From positions 1 to 8,173 of the forward strand of contig CAITUF010000086.1 in the NCBI GenBank assembly GCA_903895475.1: a stretch of DNA of 8,173 bases, written 5' to 3'. The position numbers and the translations under genes were made by a program. The number at the start of each line of letters is the position of its first letter. Position 1 is the first letter of the stretch. Source of the stretch: an uncultured Opitutia bacterium (GTDB lineage Bacteria; Verrucomicrobiota; Verrucomicrobiia; Opitutales; UBA953). Positions 1-6,559 of this stretch are shown piece by piece. The notes under the pieces are model-generated. The model saw nothing but the letters and a program-made list of their open reading frames with translations, was not told the origin of the DNA and made no database searches.

Positions 1-344
1 CTGATCGTGGCGAGGATGGCGAGGTAGCAGGACATCTTGCCACCCGGGGAAACGACGACGTTGGCGTCGGCGATGCCGGTGAAGCCGCGACGGGTGTAGT
101 CTTCGGCGATGGCCTTGCGGAGAGCGGGGATGCCCGGCGTGGGGGCATACTTCGTCTGGCCGTCGGCCAGGGCCTTGGCGCAGGCGTCCTTGATAAACTG
201 CGGGGTATCAAAGTCAGGCTCACCGACCCCGAAGCCGACGACATCCTTACCGGCGGCCTTGAGGGCCTTTGCCTTAGCGTCGACTGCGAGGGTCGGAGAA
301 GGGGCAACGTTGCGGGCCCAAGAGGAGAGAGCGGGATTCGACAT
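1..344 (-). CDS. Pyridoxal-phosphate-dependent aminotransferase, aspartate aminotransferase type (5' part only)
   Basis: The first 114 codons of a fold-type I PLP aminotransferase are present; the gene runs off the left edge of the window. I translated it by hand from the ATG at 342-344. Residues 16-24 (PSPTLAVDA) and 37-48 (GFGVGEPDFDTP) are the N-terminal substrate-binding hallmarks of class I, subgroup Ib aspartate/prephenate-type aminotransferases. Tyr66 in the KYAPTPGIPALR segment matches the conserved Tyr-Gly-LR region, and residues 99-110 (SPGGKMSCYLAI) form the start of the PLP phosphate-binding loop. The catalytic lysine lies beyond the window. Such enzymes transfer the amino group between aspartate and 2-oxoglutarate in the cytoplasm; exact substrate preference (aspartate, prephenate, other) cannot be decided from this part. 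The start is supported by the normal N-terminal length for this subgroup; only a weak AGGG lies 8 bases upstream. It starts 83 bases after the holin-like gene and is probably functionally unrelated to phosphate uptake. Confidence 0.9.
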   Translation of the reverse strand, partial: MSNPALSSWARNVAPSPTLAVDAKAKALKAAGKDVVGFGVGEPDFDTPQFIKDACAKALADGQTKYAPTPGIPALRKAIAEDYTRRGFTGIADANVVVSPGGKMSCYLAILATI

Positions 345-400
345 GATTGGAACCCTGCAAAACGAAAGACCTCCGCCCCGGTTGGCAAGTCATTAGGCAA

Positions 401-414
401 CCCCACCCTGTCCC
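401..414 (-). other. G-run cluster after the holin-like gene
   Basis: On the minus strand three G runs (GGG, GGG, GGGG) are separated by ACA and T, starting 14 bases after the stop codon of the holin-like gene, with a further GG just before. This is one run short of a canonical three-tetrad quadruplex. Similar clusters follow phoU and the GDSL hydrolase gene. The rest of the 345-427 gap shows an imperfect GGTTG/CAACC inverted repeat (380-402) but no T tract and no convincing promoter. Confidence 0.4.
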
Positions 415-427
415 GCCACCGTAAGGC

Positions 428-886
428 CTAGATATCGATGGCGTCTTCCTGCTTAGGCTTCGACTGGCCGTCCGTGCCTGGACCCCGCTGGGCCGCCGGA
501 GCAGTCGAATAGCTGATGAACCAAGAACCCACCGAAATCGCCAATGAGGCCAGCCACGGGGAGCCGAGCGGTAAACCGAGCAAATTACAGACCAACTTCA
601 GCATTAGCACATTCGTCAGGTACAGGAGGCCGAAGGTAATGAGGCCAGTCATCAAGACCTTAGGCAGGCGCAGGACGATAAAAAGGGGCAAGGAGAGCAG
701 CAGGAGCAGGACCAGGACGAAAGGACGAACCAAGAGGTTCACCAAGCCAAGGAGCAGCGCGATCCAGAGGATGTTCGTATAGGAATCCTTGATATCAAGG
801 TAGCCCAACCGGACCGCGATCAGGATGCTGAGCGGCAGGGCAAAAAGACGGGCGAGAGCGAAGATGAATCGGAGTCCAGCGGACAT
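428..886 (-). CDS. Four-segment membrane protein of the phage-holin-like family (PF04020 type)
   Basis: This is a 152-residue, very hydrophobic protein with about four membrane segments near residues 8-28, 37-73 (probably two segments or a re-entrant pair), 79-104 and 108-127. The central GLVNLLVRPFVLVL stretch (47-60) matches the Gly-x-x-Asn-x-x-x-Arg-Pro signature of the family named after a mycobacteriophage holin, which is widespread in bacterial chromosomes and mostly of unknown function. The family name should not be read as evidence for a prophage or for lysis; no phage gene is nearby. The C-terminal tail (about 128-152) is hydrophilic, rich in Pro, Gly, Gln and Lys, and probably disordered. 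The gene follows phoU by 69 bases and has its own very strong-looking promoter, so it is probably transcribed apart from the pst genes. The ATG is favoured because no other in-frame start precedes the first membrane segment. A GAGGAG lies just upstream but only 2 bases from the ATG, closer than usual for a Shine-Dalgarno site. Confidence 0.85.
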   Translation of the reverse strand: MSAGLRFIFALARLFALPLSILIAVRLGYLDIKDSYTNILWIALLLGLVNLLVRPFVLVLLLLLSLPLFIVLRLPKVLMTGLITFGLLYLTNVLMLKLVCNLLGLPLGSPWLASLAISVGSWFISYSTAPAAQRGPGTDGQSKPKQEDAIDI

Positions 887-894
887 GACTCCTC

Positions 895-922
895 ATTATA
901 CCACAGGAAACCGCCCAGTCCA
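895..922 (-). promoter_or_regulatory. Extended -10 sigma70-type promoter for the holin-like gene
   Basis: Reading the minus strand, a perfect TATAAT (895-900) is directly preceded by TGG (901-903), giving the extended -10 form TGnTATAAT. A TGGACT at 917-922 (4 of 6 matches to TTGACA) sits 16 bases upstream as a -35 candidate. Only 8 bases separate TATAAT from the ATG, so transcription should begin at or within about two bases of the start codon. This would give a leaderless message. The match is seen in the sequence; activity is inferred. Confidence 0.65.
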
Positions 923-937
923 GCGTCAAGCGGACAG

Positions 938-950
938 CCCTCCCCTACCC
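938..950 (-). other. G-run cluster directly after phoU
   Basis: On the minus strand GGG, GGGG and GGG are separated by TA and A, beginning 5 bases after the phoU stop codon. It lacks the fourth run needed for a canonical three-tetrad quadruplex. No hairpin followed by a T tract is present in the 69-base gap, so where the pst transcript ends is not visible here; rho-dependent ending or read-through into the holin-like gene are both possible. Confidence 0.4.
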
Positions 951-955
951 TTCGT

Positions 956-1609
956 TTAGCGAGCGTGGCGGATATCTTCGCCGGAGAGGATGAAGATGAC
1001 CTGTTCAGCGATATTCTTCGAGTGGTCACCGATGCGTTCCAAGGCCTTGGAAATGAAAATCAGTTCAACGTGCGAAGCGGAGACCTTGGCGGAGTCGCCC
1101 GAGCGACCGAACAAAGCCTCGTAGTTCTTACGATTAAGCGTGTCGATTTCGGCATCGCGCTCGAGGACGAGGCGGGCCTTGGCGATGTCGCCTTCAATGA
1201 AACTGTCCAACGCTAAGCGGAGCACCTCGCAGGCGATGATGCCTTCGGCGGGAACGTGCAAAAGGTCCTTAAGTGGGCCACGCTCGGAGATGACCATGGC
1301 GCGCTTGGCGATGACGGAGGCCTCGTCGGCGATACGCTCGAGGTCATGGCCGATGTCGCGGGCCGCCAACAAGAGGCGGACGTCGCTGCCCATTGGGCCG
1401 AAGAGCGTCAGGTAGCGCATGATTTCGCGATCGACGCGCTTCTCGAGGTCGTCGACGCGGTCGTCCATCCCGCGAACCTGGAGGGCGAGGGAATCGTCCC
1501 CCTGTTCAACCGCGTGGAGGACCATGCGGGTCATATCGAGGGCGCGCTCACCCATAAGGATGAGGTCGTCGCGGAGCTGACGGAGTTCGTCGTGGAAGTG
1601 GCGTTGCAT
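956..1609 (-). CDS. phoU: PhoU, phosphate transport and signalling regulator
   Basis: The 217-residue protein has the normal PhoU length and the two-fold repeated helical-bundle design. The two metal-binding signature helices are clear: residues 84-103 (RDIGHDLERIADEASVIAKR) and 187-204 (SKALERIGDHSKNIAEQV), each with the DLERI/ALERI-x-D core that binds Fe or Mn clusters in the family. PhoU is cytoplasmic. It associates with PstB and the sensor kinase PhoR, lowers Pst uptake and keeps the Pho regulon off when phosphate is plentiful. It is the last gene of the operon, 31 bases after pstB. The start ATG gives the conserved N-terminus (HFHDELRQLRDDLILMG). No Shine-Dalgarno site is seen; instead a run of seven A bases lies 8-14 bases before the ATG. 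No phoR or phoB is present in the window to pair with it. Confidence 0.95.
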   Translation of the reverse strand: MQRHFHDELRQLRDDLILMGERALDMTRMVLHAVEQGDDSLALQVRGMDDRVDDLEKRVDREIMRYLTLFGPMGSDVRLLLAARDIGHDLERIADEASVIAKRAMVISERGPLKDLLHVPAEGIIACEVLRLALDSFIEGDIAKARLVLERDAEIDTLNRKNYEALFGRSGDSAKVSASHVELIFISKALERIGDHSKNIAEQVIFILSGEDIRHAR

Positions 1610-1640
1610 GAGCGTGTTTTTTTAGAAGTGGGTGAACGGC

Positions 1641-2462
1641 TCAGCCGAAACGGCCCGAAATATAGGCCTCGGTCTGTGCTTGGGACGGGTTCATGAAGAT
1701 CTTTTCCGTCGTATCGTACTCGATCTGCTTTCCGAGGTAAAAGAAAGCCGTGCGGTCGGAAACGCGGGCGGCCTGTTGCATCGAGTGCGTCACAATGACA
1801 ATCGTGAACTGCTCCTTGAGCTCGTGGATGAGCTCCTCGATTTTACCGGTGGCAATCGGGTCGAGCGCCGAACAAGGCTCGTCCATCAGGAGAATCTCGG
1901 GGCGGTTGGCGATGGCGCGGGCAATACAGAGACGCTGCATCTGACCGCCCGACAGGCCAAGGGCGCTGTCTTGTAGGCGGTCCTTCACTTCGTCCCAGAG
2001 TGCCGCCTTACGGAGCGACGTCTCACATGCTTCATCAAGGATGGAGCGATCACGCACCCCCATGACGCGGAGGGCAAAGACCACGTTCTCGTAGACCGAC
2101 TTCGGAAAGGGGTTAGACTTCTGGAAAACCATGCCTACGCGACGGCGCAGCGAAATAACCTCCAAGCCCGGGTCGTAGATGGACCGGCCGTTAATGGTAA
2201 TATCGCCCTCATGGCTGATACCATCGACGAGGTCATTCATGCGATTCAGGTTGCGCAGCAAGGTGGACTTACCGCAACCCGACGGGCCGATGAAAGCGAC
2301 AACCTGACGCTCAGGGATATCGAGGGAGATGGCGTCCAAGGCCTTCTTCTGGCCATACCAGAAGCCATAGTCGCGGATGCTGATGTAGTCCTTACGCCCT
2401 TCGCGCTCAGCAGAGGGACGGACCTGGATACGGGAAGTGGAGGGGTTCATGGTAGCGGGCAT
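1641..2462 (-). CDS. pstB: PstB, ATP-binding subunit of the phosphate ABC transporter
   Basis: This cytoplasmic ATPase of 273 residues powers phosphate import by the PstSCAB complex (EC 7.3.2.1). All ABC motifs are present: Walker A GPSGCGKST at 59-67, Q-loop Gln114 within the PstB-typical VFQKSNPFPKSVYENV stretch, signature LSGGQMQR at 170-177, Walker B ILLMDEP at 190-196, D-loop SALD at 198-201 and H-loop His226. The signature has Met175 where PstB proteins usually have Gln; this is a conservative oddity unlikely to abolish activity. The first ATG gives an N-terminal extension of about 25 residues before the ABC fold; the ATG at codon 5 (2448-2450) is an equally possible start, since neither has a Shine-Dalgarno site. 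It begins 17 bases after pstA, so it is surely co-transcribed. The sequence ACGCTC occurs just before the start codons of both pstB and phoU. Confidence 0.97.
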   Translation of the reverse strand: MPATMNPSTSRIQVRPSAEREGRKDYISIRDYGFWYGQKKALDAISLDIPERQVVAFIGPSGCGKSTLLRNLNRMNDLVDGISHEGDITINGRSIYDPGLEVISLRRRVGMVFQKSNPFPKSVYENVVFALRVMGVRDRSILDEACETSLRKAALWDEVKDRLQDSALGLSGGQMQRLCIARAIANRPEILLMDEPCSALDPIATGKIEELIHELKEQFTIVIVTHSMQQAARVSDRTAFFYLGKQIEYDTTEKIFMNPSQAQTEAYISGRFG

Positions 2463-2479
2463 GCGAGCGTTTAAAGAGT

Positions 2480-4114
2480 TTAGAAAGCGGCTCCTTTGAA
2501 GCGAGCGCGCAGTCGATTACGAATCCAGATAGCACCGATATTCAAGGTGACCACCAGGGCAATCAGAAGCAGCGTCGTGGCGAAGACCATCGGACGAGCG
2601 GCGTCGGAGTCGGGGGACTGGAAGCCGAGGTCATACACGTGGAAACCCAGATGCATAAACTTACGATCCATATGCAGGAACGGAGCCACCGTGTCGAACG
2701 GCAAGGTCGGAGCGAGCTTCACGACGCCGACTAGCATCAGCGGAGCGACCTCCCCTGCTCCACGGGCCATGGCGAGGATAACGCCGGTCAAGATACCAGG
2801 GGCCGAAGCTGGAAGCAGAATATCGCGAATCGTCTGCCACTTCGAGGCGCCGGAAGCCAAGGAAGCCTCACGCATACCACGTGGGACGGCCGAGAGGGCT
2901 TCTTCTGTGGCAACGATAACGACCGGAAGGGTCATGAGAGCGAGCGTGAGCGAGCACCAGAGCAGGCCGCCTGTGCCGAAGACCGGGGTGTTGTTGTTAT
3001 ACTTCAGCTGGTCCGAGAAGAACAGCTGGTCGATTGAACCGCCGAGGACGTAGACGAAGAAACCGAGGCCGAAGACGCCGAAGACGATGGACGGGACACC
3101 CGCAAGATTGTTCACGCTGATACGCACGATACGGAGGATGGGACCATTCTGGGCGTATTCGCGGAGATAGATAGCGGTGATGACGCCGAAGGGCGTGACC
3201 AGCAGGCTCATGAACACCGTCATCACAAGCGTGCCGAAGATGGCGGGCATCAGGCCGCCTTCCGTATTGGCCTCGCGAGGCTCGTGGAAGATGAACTCGC
3301 CTAGGCGTGAGGCGAAGAGCTGCGTACGACCCCAGGTGTCGAGGCGATTCGGAAACCAAGCGCGGACGATTTGGGTGAGCGGGATGACGACCGCGCGGCC
3401 GGCGGCATCCTTCGAGTCGAGCGTGGCCACCGCGCCGCTATTGACGACCTTCTGGGCCTCGGCCTTGAGGAGGACGAAACGTTCCTCAAGCCCATCGATT
3501 TGGCGGCGGAGGACGGGGATTTCGTCGGCTAATTTCAGGTCCTCGGCGCGACGCAGGGCCACGCGGGCCTCGTCCATCTCGCGATTGACGTCGCCGATAC
3601 GATGGCGGGTGATCTCTTCAAATTTCTCGCGAACCACGACCGCGGCGGAGACCTCGGCCTGCAAGGCGGATTCGAAGGCTGGATCAGTGATTGGGATGAC
3701 CTTGCCGTCGGACTTGCGCAGGGCCTGCGGTCGGACGAAGGCGGGTCCATGCTCAACGCGCTCCAGGCCGAGGACATCGGCAGGGAAAGTTTCGGTCTTC
3801 ACCTTGGCTTCATCGACCCAAAGGTAGGAATTGCCGTTCAGTTCGCGGAGGCCGACTTGATACTGCCGCTCATACTGCGGTGCATTCGCCAGCGAACCAG
3901 CCCGAATGCGGCGTTGGGCCAGCTGGCCGATGACCGTCCGGCCGTCGTCGATCTGAGCCACTGGCACGGGCGGAGCCCAGAAGACCGTGATGCCGTTAAC
4001 AAGAACGAGTGAAAGGAGGCCGATGACCATACCGAGGCCGATGATGAGGCCGAGGCCAGTGAACCAGACCCAAGCTTCGCCGCGGGGCGTGTTGCTATCG
4101 GAAGAAGAGGCCAT
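2480..4114 (-). CDS. pstA: PstA, phosphate ABC transporter permease, long form with extracytoplasmic domain
   Basis: This inner-membrane permease forms the phosphate channel with PstC. At 544 residues it is nearly twice the length of compact PstA proteins (about 300). Residues 16-46 are a first membrane helix. Residues about 49-285 are hydrophilic, with charged heptad-like coiled coil at about 160-225, probably facing the periplasm. The permease core runs from about 290 to 535, with membrane segments near 290-318, 335-358, 382-405, 438-460 and 509-530. The EAA loop that docks on PstB is at 415-437 (REASLASGASKWQTIRD and onwards), and the conserved Arg-Gly-Ala-Gly-Glu is at 451-455. The HMDRKFMHLGFHVYDLGFQS stretch (481-500) is typical of the long PstA class known from some Gammaproteobacteria such as Pseudomonas. 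The ATG follows the pstC stop after 3 bases with no Shine-Dalgarno site, so translation is probably coupled. Confidence 0.95.
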   Translation of the reverse strand: MASSSDSNTPRGEAWVWFTGLGLIIGLGMVIGLLSLVLVNGITVFWAPPVPVAQIDDGRTVIGQLAQRRIRAGSLANAPQYERQYQVGLRELNGNSYLWVDEAKVKTETFPADVLGLERVEHGPAFVRPQALRKSDGKVIPITDPAFESALQAEVSAAVVVREKFEEITRHRIGDVNREMDEARVALRRAEDLKLADEIPVLRRQIDGLEERFVLLKAEAQKVVNSGAVATLDSKDAAGRAVVIPLTQIVRAWFPNRLDTWGRTQLFASRLGEFIFHEPREANTEGGLMPAIFGTLVMTVFMSLLVTPFGVITAIYLREYAQNGPILRIVRISVNNLAGVPSIVFGVFGLGFFVYVLGGSIDQLFFSDQLKYNNNTPVFGTGGLLWCSLTLALMTLPVVIVATEEALSAVPRGMREASLASGASKWQTIRDILLPASAPGILTGVILAMARGAGEVAPLMLVGVVKLAPTLPFDTVAPFLHMDRKFMHLGFHVYDLGFQSPDSDAARPMVFATTLLLIALVVTLNIGAIWIRNRLRARFKGAAF

Positions 4115-4117
4115 GGC

Positions 4118-6418
4118 TTAGACGACTTTATAGCGCTCACGTAGGCGCTGACGGAGGATTTCCGCGAGGGTGTTGATCACAAAGGTGAGCAGGAAGAGAC
4201 AACATGCACCCAGGAAGAGCGCACGGTAATGGGTGTGACCGAGGGCGGCCTCAGGCAACTCCACCGCAATATTGGCAGAGAGCGTGCGCATCCCGCTGAA
4301 GGGATTGGCCTCCATGACGGCGGTATTGCCCGTGGCCATGACAACAATCATCGTCTCGCCGATGGCGCGGCCGAAGCCGATCATGATGGCGGAGACGATA
4401 CCCGAGATAGCCGTCGGGACCACGACGCTCCAGACCGTCTGCCAGCGGCTAGCGCCGAGGGCGAGCGAGCCGGAGATCAGGGAGTTCGGGACGTTGGAAA
4501 GGGAGTCCTCGGCGATGGTGAAGACAATCGGGATGACTGCGAAGCCCATCACGAAGCCGACCACGAGGGAGTTGCGCGAGTCATAGGTCTCGCCGGTCGT
4601 CTGGCGCCACCATTCACGGAAATCGGCGATCGGCAGTCCGCTGACGCTGTCCTTGACCGTAAAGAACATCGCTTCGACGGCCGGGCCGGCCTGCCAAGCG
4701 AAGTAGGCGCAGAGGGCGAGGAAAGGGAGCAACCAGACGAATTCCATGCCCGGTTTGACCTGACGGCGGACCGGCTGCGGGAGGGCGGACCAGAGGAAGC
4801 CGGCGAACAGGGCCGCGGGGGCCAGGATACCGACGGCGCAGAAAATTGAGATCAGCCGTGGATCGACGAGCGGGGCGAGCCAGAGTCCAGCGAGGAAGCC
4901 AAGGACCACGGACGGGAGCGAGGCCATGATCTCCATGACGGGCTTCACGACGTTGCGGTATTCCGGACGGAGGAACTGCGAGACGTAGATTGCCGCGGTC
5001 AGTGCGATCGGGAGGGCGAAGAGCAACGCAAAGAAGGTACCCTTGGCCGTACCGTAGATGAGCGGCATCATGGAGTACTTCGCCTCGAACTCGTCCGACC
5101 CAGAGCTGGACTGCCAGGTGTAATCCGGCCCGGTGGCACCTTCGTACCAAATCTTACCGAAGAATGCGCCCCAGGAAGATTCCGGGTGATGATCCTCGAT
5201 GCTCCAGCGATGGAGTTTACCGTCGGCGGAAAGGGCCGTGAAACGGTCGTAATTACCCGAGAAGGCTACTTGGCGAATCGAGCCGGCCGGGGCTTCACCC
5301 TCCCAGCGCAGGGTTCCCGTGGTCATGTTACGGAGCTGGAGGCGGCCGCCGGCGACCGCGAGGTAACACTTATTGCCCTCGGCGGCGTAGATCCCTTCGC
5401 CGGGTCCGGCGAGTATCTCACCATCATGAATTTTACCCCAGCGGCGCAGGCTCTTGCCGTCTGGCTGGAGCTGCGGATACATCGACCAGACCTGCTGGGA
5501 GCCGTCGCGACACACGAAGACGACCGAGACATTTCCGAAGATCAAGCCGGCTGAGGCGATGGCCGGATCGCGCGATTCCTTGAAGGGTACGAAGGACTGC
5601 AGGAACGAGAAGTTCGCGCCGTCGTCGGCGTAGGCGCGGACCTCGCCGGACTTGCCGACGACGATGAGTGACTCGGCGGTGGAAGGCAGGAGAATCTGCG
5701 AGATGGAGGTGGCATCGGCGGCGACCACGAAAGGATCGCTGACGACGATGCGCGCCTTCCCGCCCAGTCCTTTGCGCTCGGTGAGGCGGACGGCGGTCAG
5801 CAGGGGCTTGGCGTTCTCTTCCTGGCGGACGAGCAGCAGGCGTGAAAGGGAGCCCTTCGCGTTCCAGACGTCGACGCATGGTAGTCCCGGCTTGCCGATC
5901 GCTACCGGTTCGAGGGCGGCGACCGACGGTTCGATCGTCCGCTTGCCGGCCGCGTCGAAAGTCGAACGATAGCTGACGCGGACCTCCATGACGGTACCGT
6001 CGGAGAGCCCGAGGAAGACCAGACCGGTACGCGGATAGGATTTCACCGAACTCACGCGGCGATTCCCGAGATTGGGAGCCCAATCCAATACCTTTGTGCC
6101 ATCCTTGGAGCGCTGGAAGACCAAGGAACCATCGGCGAGGACGACGAACGGGACCTCGCCGTATTCATCCTCCCCGAAACCCATCGCGGTGGCCGGCACG
6201 GTGAGTGCCGAGATCGGCGCCACGGTGGCACCGATGAAGAGCGGGAAGACCTGGACAATCAGGAAGGCCAGCATCCCGAAGACCGCCAGCACCACGCCGA
6301 CCCCGCCGACGCGGATAAGGCGACCCATCCACCGGTCGGCAGCCAAGGTCATGGGGCTGACGGTGAAACGCGATTCAGGCGCGGCGGCTGGAGCAGGGTT
6401 TTTGTCGGATGTTTCCAT
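4118..6418 (-). CDS. pstC: PstC, phosphate ABC transporter permease, long form with beta-propeller-like domain
   Basis: This 766-residue inner-membrane permease partners PstA; compact PstC proteins have about 310-320 residues. A cytoplasmic N-terminus and membrane helix (about 34-62) are followed by a soluble region of about 63-445 that looks like a beta-propeller. Six blade-like units share a hydrophobic strand, then Asp/Ser-Gly, then a second strand: near 92-111, 133-150, 251-265, 299-313, 351-371 and 391-408 (for example FTALSADGKLHRWSIED). The transport core occupies about 450-760: LPSVVLGFLAG at 501-511, EAA loop at about 649-670 (SGSLALGASRWQTVWSVVVP), and the functionally essential RAIGET at 684-689. 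Between about 520 and 612 lies an insertion relative to compact PstC, with two further hydrophobic stretches. The start ATG leaves about 33 residues before the helix; Met23 is an alternative. No Shine-Dalgarno site is seen. It starts 141 bases after pstS, beyond two hairpins. Confidence 0.95.
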   Translation of the reverse strand: METSDKNPAPAAAPESRFTVSPMTLAADRWMGRLIRVGGVGVVLAVFGMLAFLIVQVFPLFIGATVAPISALTVPATAMGFGEDEYGEVPFVVLADGSLVFQRSKDGTKVLDWAPNLGNRRVSSVKSYPRTGLVFLGLSDGTVMEVRVSYRSTFDAAGKRTIEPSVAALEPVAIGKPGLPCVDVWNAKGSLSRLLLVRQEENAKPLLTAVRLTERKGLGGKARIVVSDPFVVAADATSISQILLPSTAESLIVVGKSGEVRAYADDGANFSFLQSFVPFKESRDPAIASAGLIFGNVSVVFVCRDGSQQVWSMYPQLQPDGKSLRRWGKIHDGEILAGPGEGIYAAEGNKCYLAVAGGRLQLRNMTTGTLRWEGEAPAGSIRQVAFSGNYDRFTALSADGKLHRWSIEDHHPESSWGAFFGKIWYEGATGPDYTWQSSSGSDEFEAKYSMMPLIYGTAKGTFFALLFALPIALTAAIYVSQFLRPEYRNVVKPVMEIMASLPSVVLGFLAGLWLAPLVDPRLISIFCAVGILAPAALFAGFLWSALPQPVRRQVKPGMEFVWLLPFLALCAYFAWQAGPAVEAMFFTVKDSVSGLPIADFREWWRQTTGETYDSRNSLVVGFVMGFAVIPIVFTIAEDSLSNVPNSLISGSLALGASRWQTVWSVVVPTAISGIVSAIMIGFGRAIGETMIVVMATGNTAVMEANPFSGMRTLSANIAVELPEAALGHTHYRALFLGACCLFLLTFVINTLAEILRQRLRERYKVV

Positions 6419-6456
6419 CTAGTGACGTTCGTGTGTCTAAAGGTCTAACAAAGGGG

Positions 6457-6478
6457 AAGGCGGGGAGAACCCCGCCTT
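6457..6478 (-). promoter_or_regulatory. Perfect 9-bp GC-rich hairpin between pstS and pstC
   Basis: In the pst transcript AAGGCGGGG pairs perfectly with CCCCGCCTT around a UUCU tetraloop. It is followed by CCCC then UUUGUU, which is only a poor U tract. The hairpin may shield the 3' end of a processed pstS message from exonuclease, or act as a leaky terminator that lowers pstCAB expression relative to pstS. The structure is read directly; the role is inferred from the common need for excess binding protein. Confidence 0.6.
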
Positions 6479-6491
6479 GAGGACCCAAGAC

Positions 6492-6544
6492 CGTATCGCC
6501 GCGCTTTTAGGACCGACCCCGGAGGGCGTGGTGGCGGCGATACG
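6492..6544 (-). repeat. Perfect 11-bp inverted repeat between pstS and pstC
   Basis: CGTATCGCCGC and GCGGCGATACG are perfect reverse complements separated by 31 bases, located 16 bases after the pstS stop codon. The loop can itself form short CCC/GGG and ACC/GGT pairings, so the RNA may fold into a branched stem. Together with the hairpin at 6457-6478 it fills most of the 141-base gap. A GGUCU on each side of this stem can pair with AGACC at 6442-6446, allowing alternative enclosing folds. It could equally be a DNA-level operator palindrome, but the long loop favours an RNA structure. Confidence 0.6.
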
Positions 6545-6559
6545 ATTTCGAGACCAAAC

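Noticed and set aside
345..427. Sigma70 promoter for the aminotransferase gene
   Set aside because: A TTGCCA could serve as a -35 box, but no acceptable -10 box is found at 16-18 bases; promoter position is left open.
428..886. Prophage or lysis cassette
   Set aside because: The holin-like family is mostly chromosomal; no endolysin, integrase, structural phage gene or attachment repeat is present.
820..1029. 69-residue minus-strand open frame spanning the phoU end and the holin-like start
   Set aside because: It overlaps two well-supported genes out of frame and is Ser/Arg-rich with no family resemblance.
4229..4849. 206-residue plus-strand open frame opposite pstC
   Set aside because: It is antisense to the conserved permease core, has the Asp/Glu/Gly/Arg-heavy composition of a GC-rich shadow frame, and shows no recognisable domain.
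5433..6083. 216-residue minus-strand open frame inside pstC
   Set aside because: It is an Arg/Pro/Gly-rich out-of-frame reading of the PstC propeller region; pstC itself is intact and in frame there.
2480..6418. Gene fusion or assembly error as the cause of the very long pstA and pstC
   Set aside because: Both frames are uninterrupted with even base use, and long versions of both permeases with the same conserved C-terminal signatures are known, so these are natural long forms.
6453..6478. Classical intrinsic terminator after pstS
   Set aside because: The stem is strong but is followed by CCCC and a broken U stretch, and pstC follows in the same direction, so full termination is unlikely; it is kept only as a regulatory hairpin.
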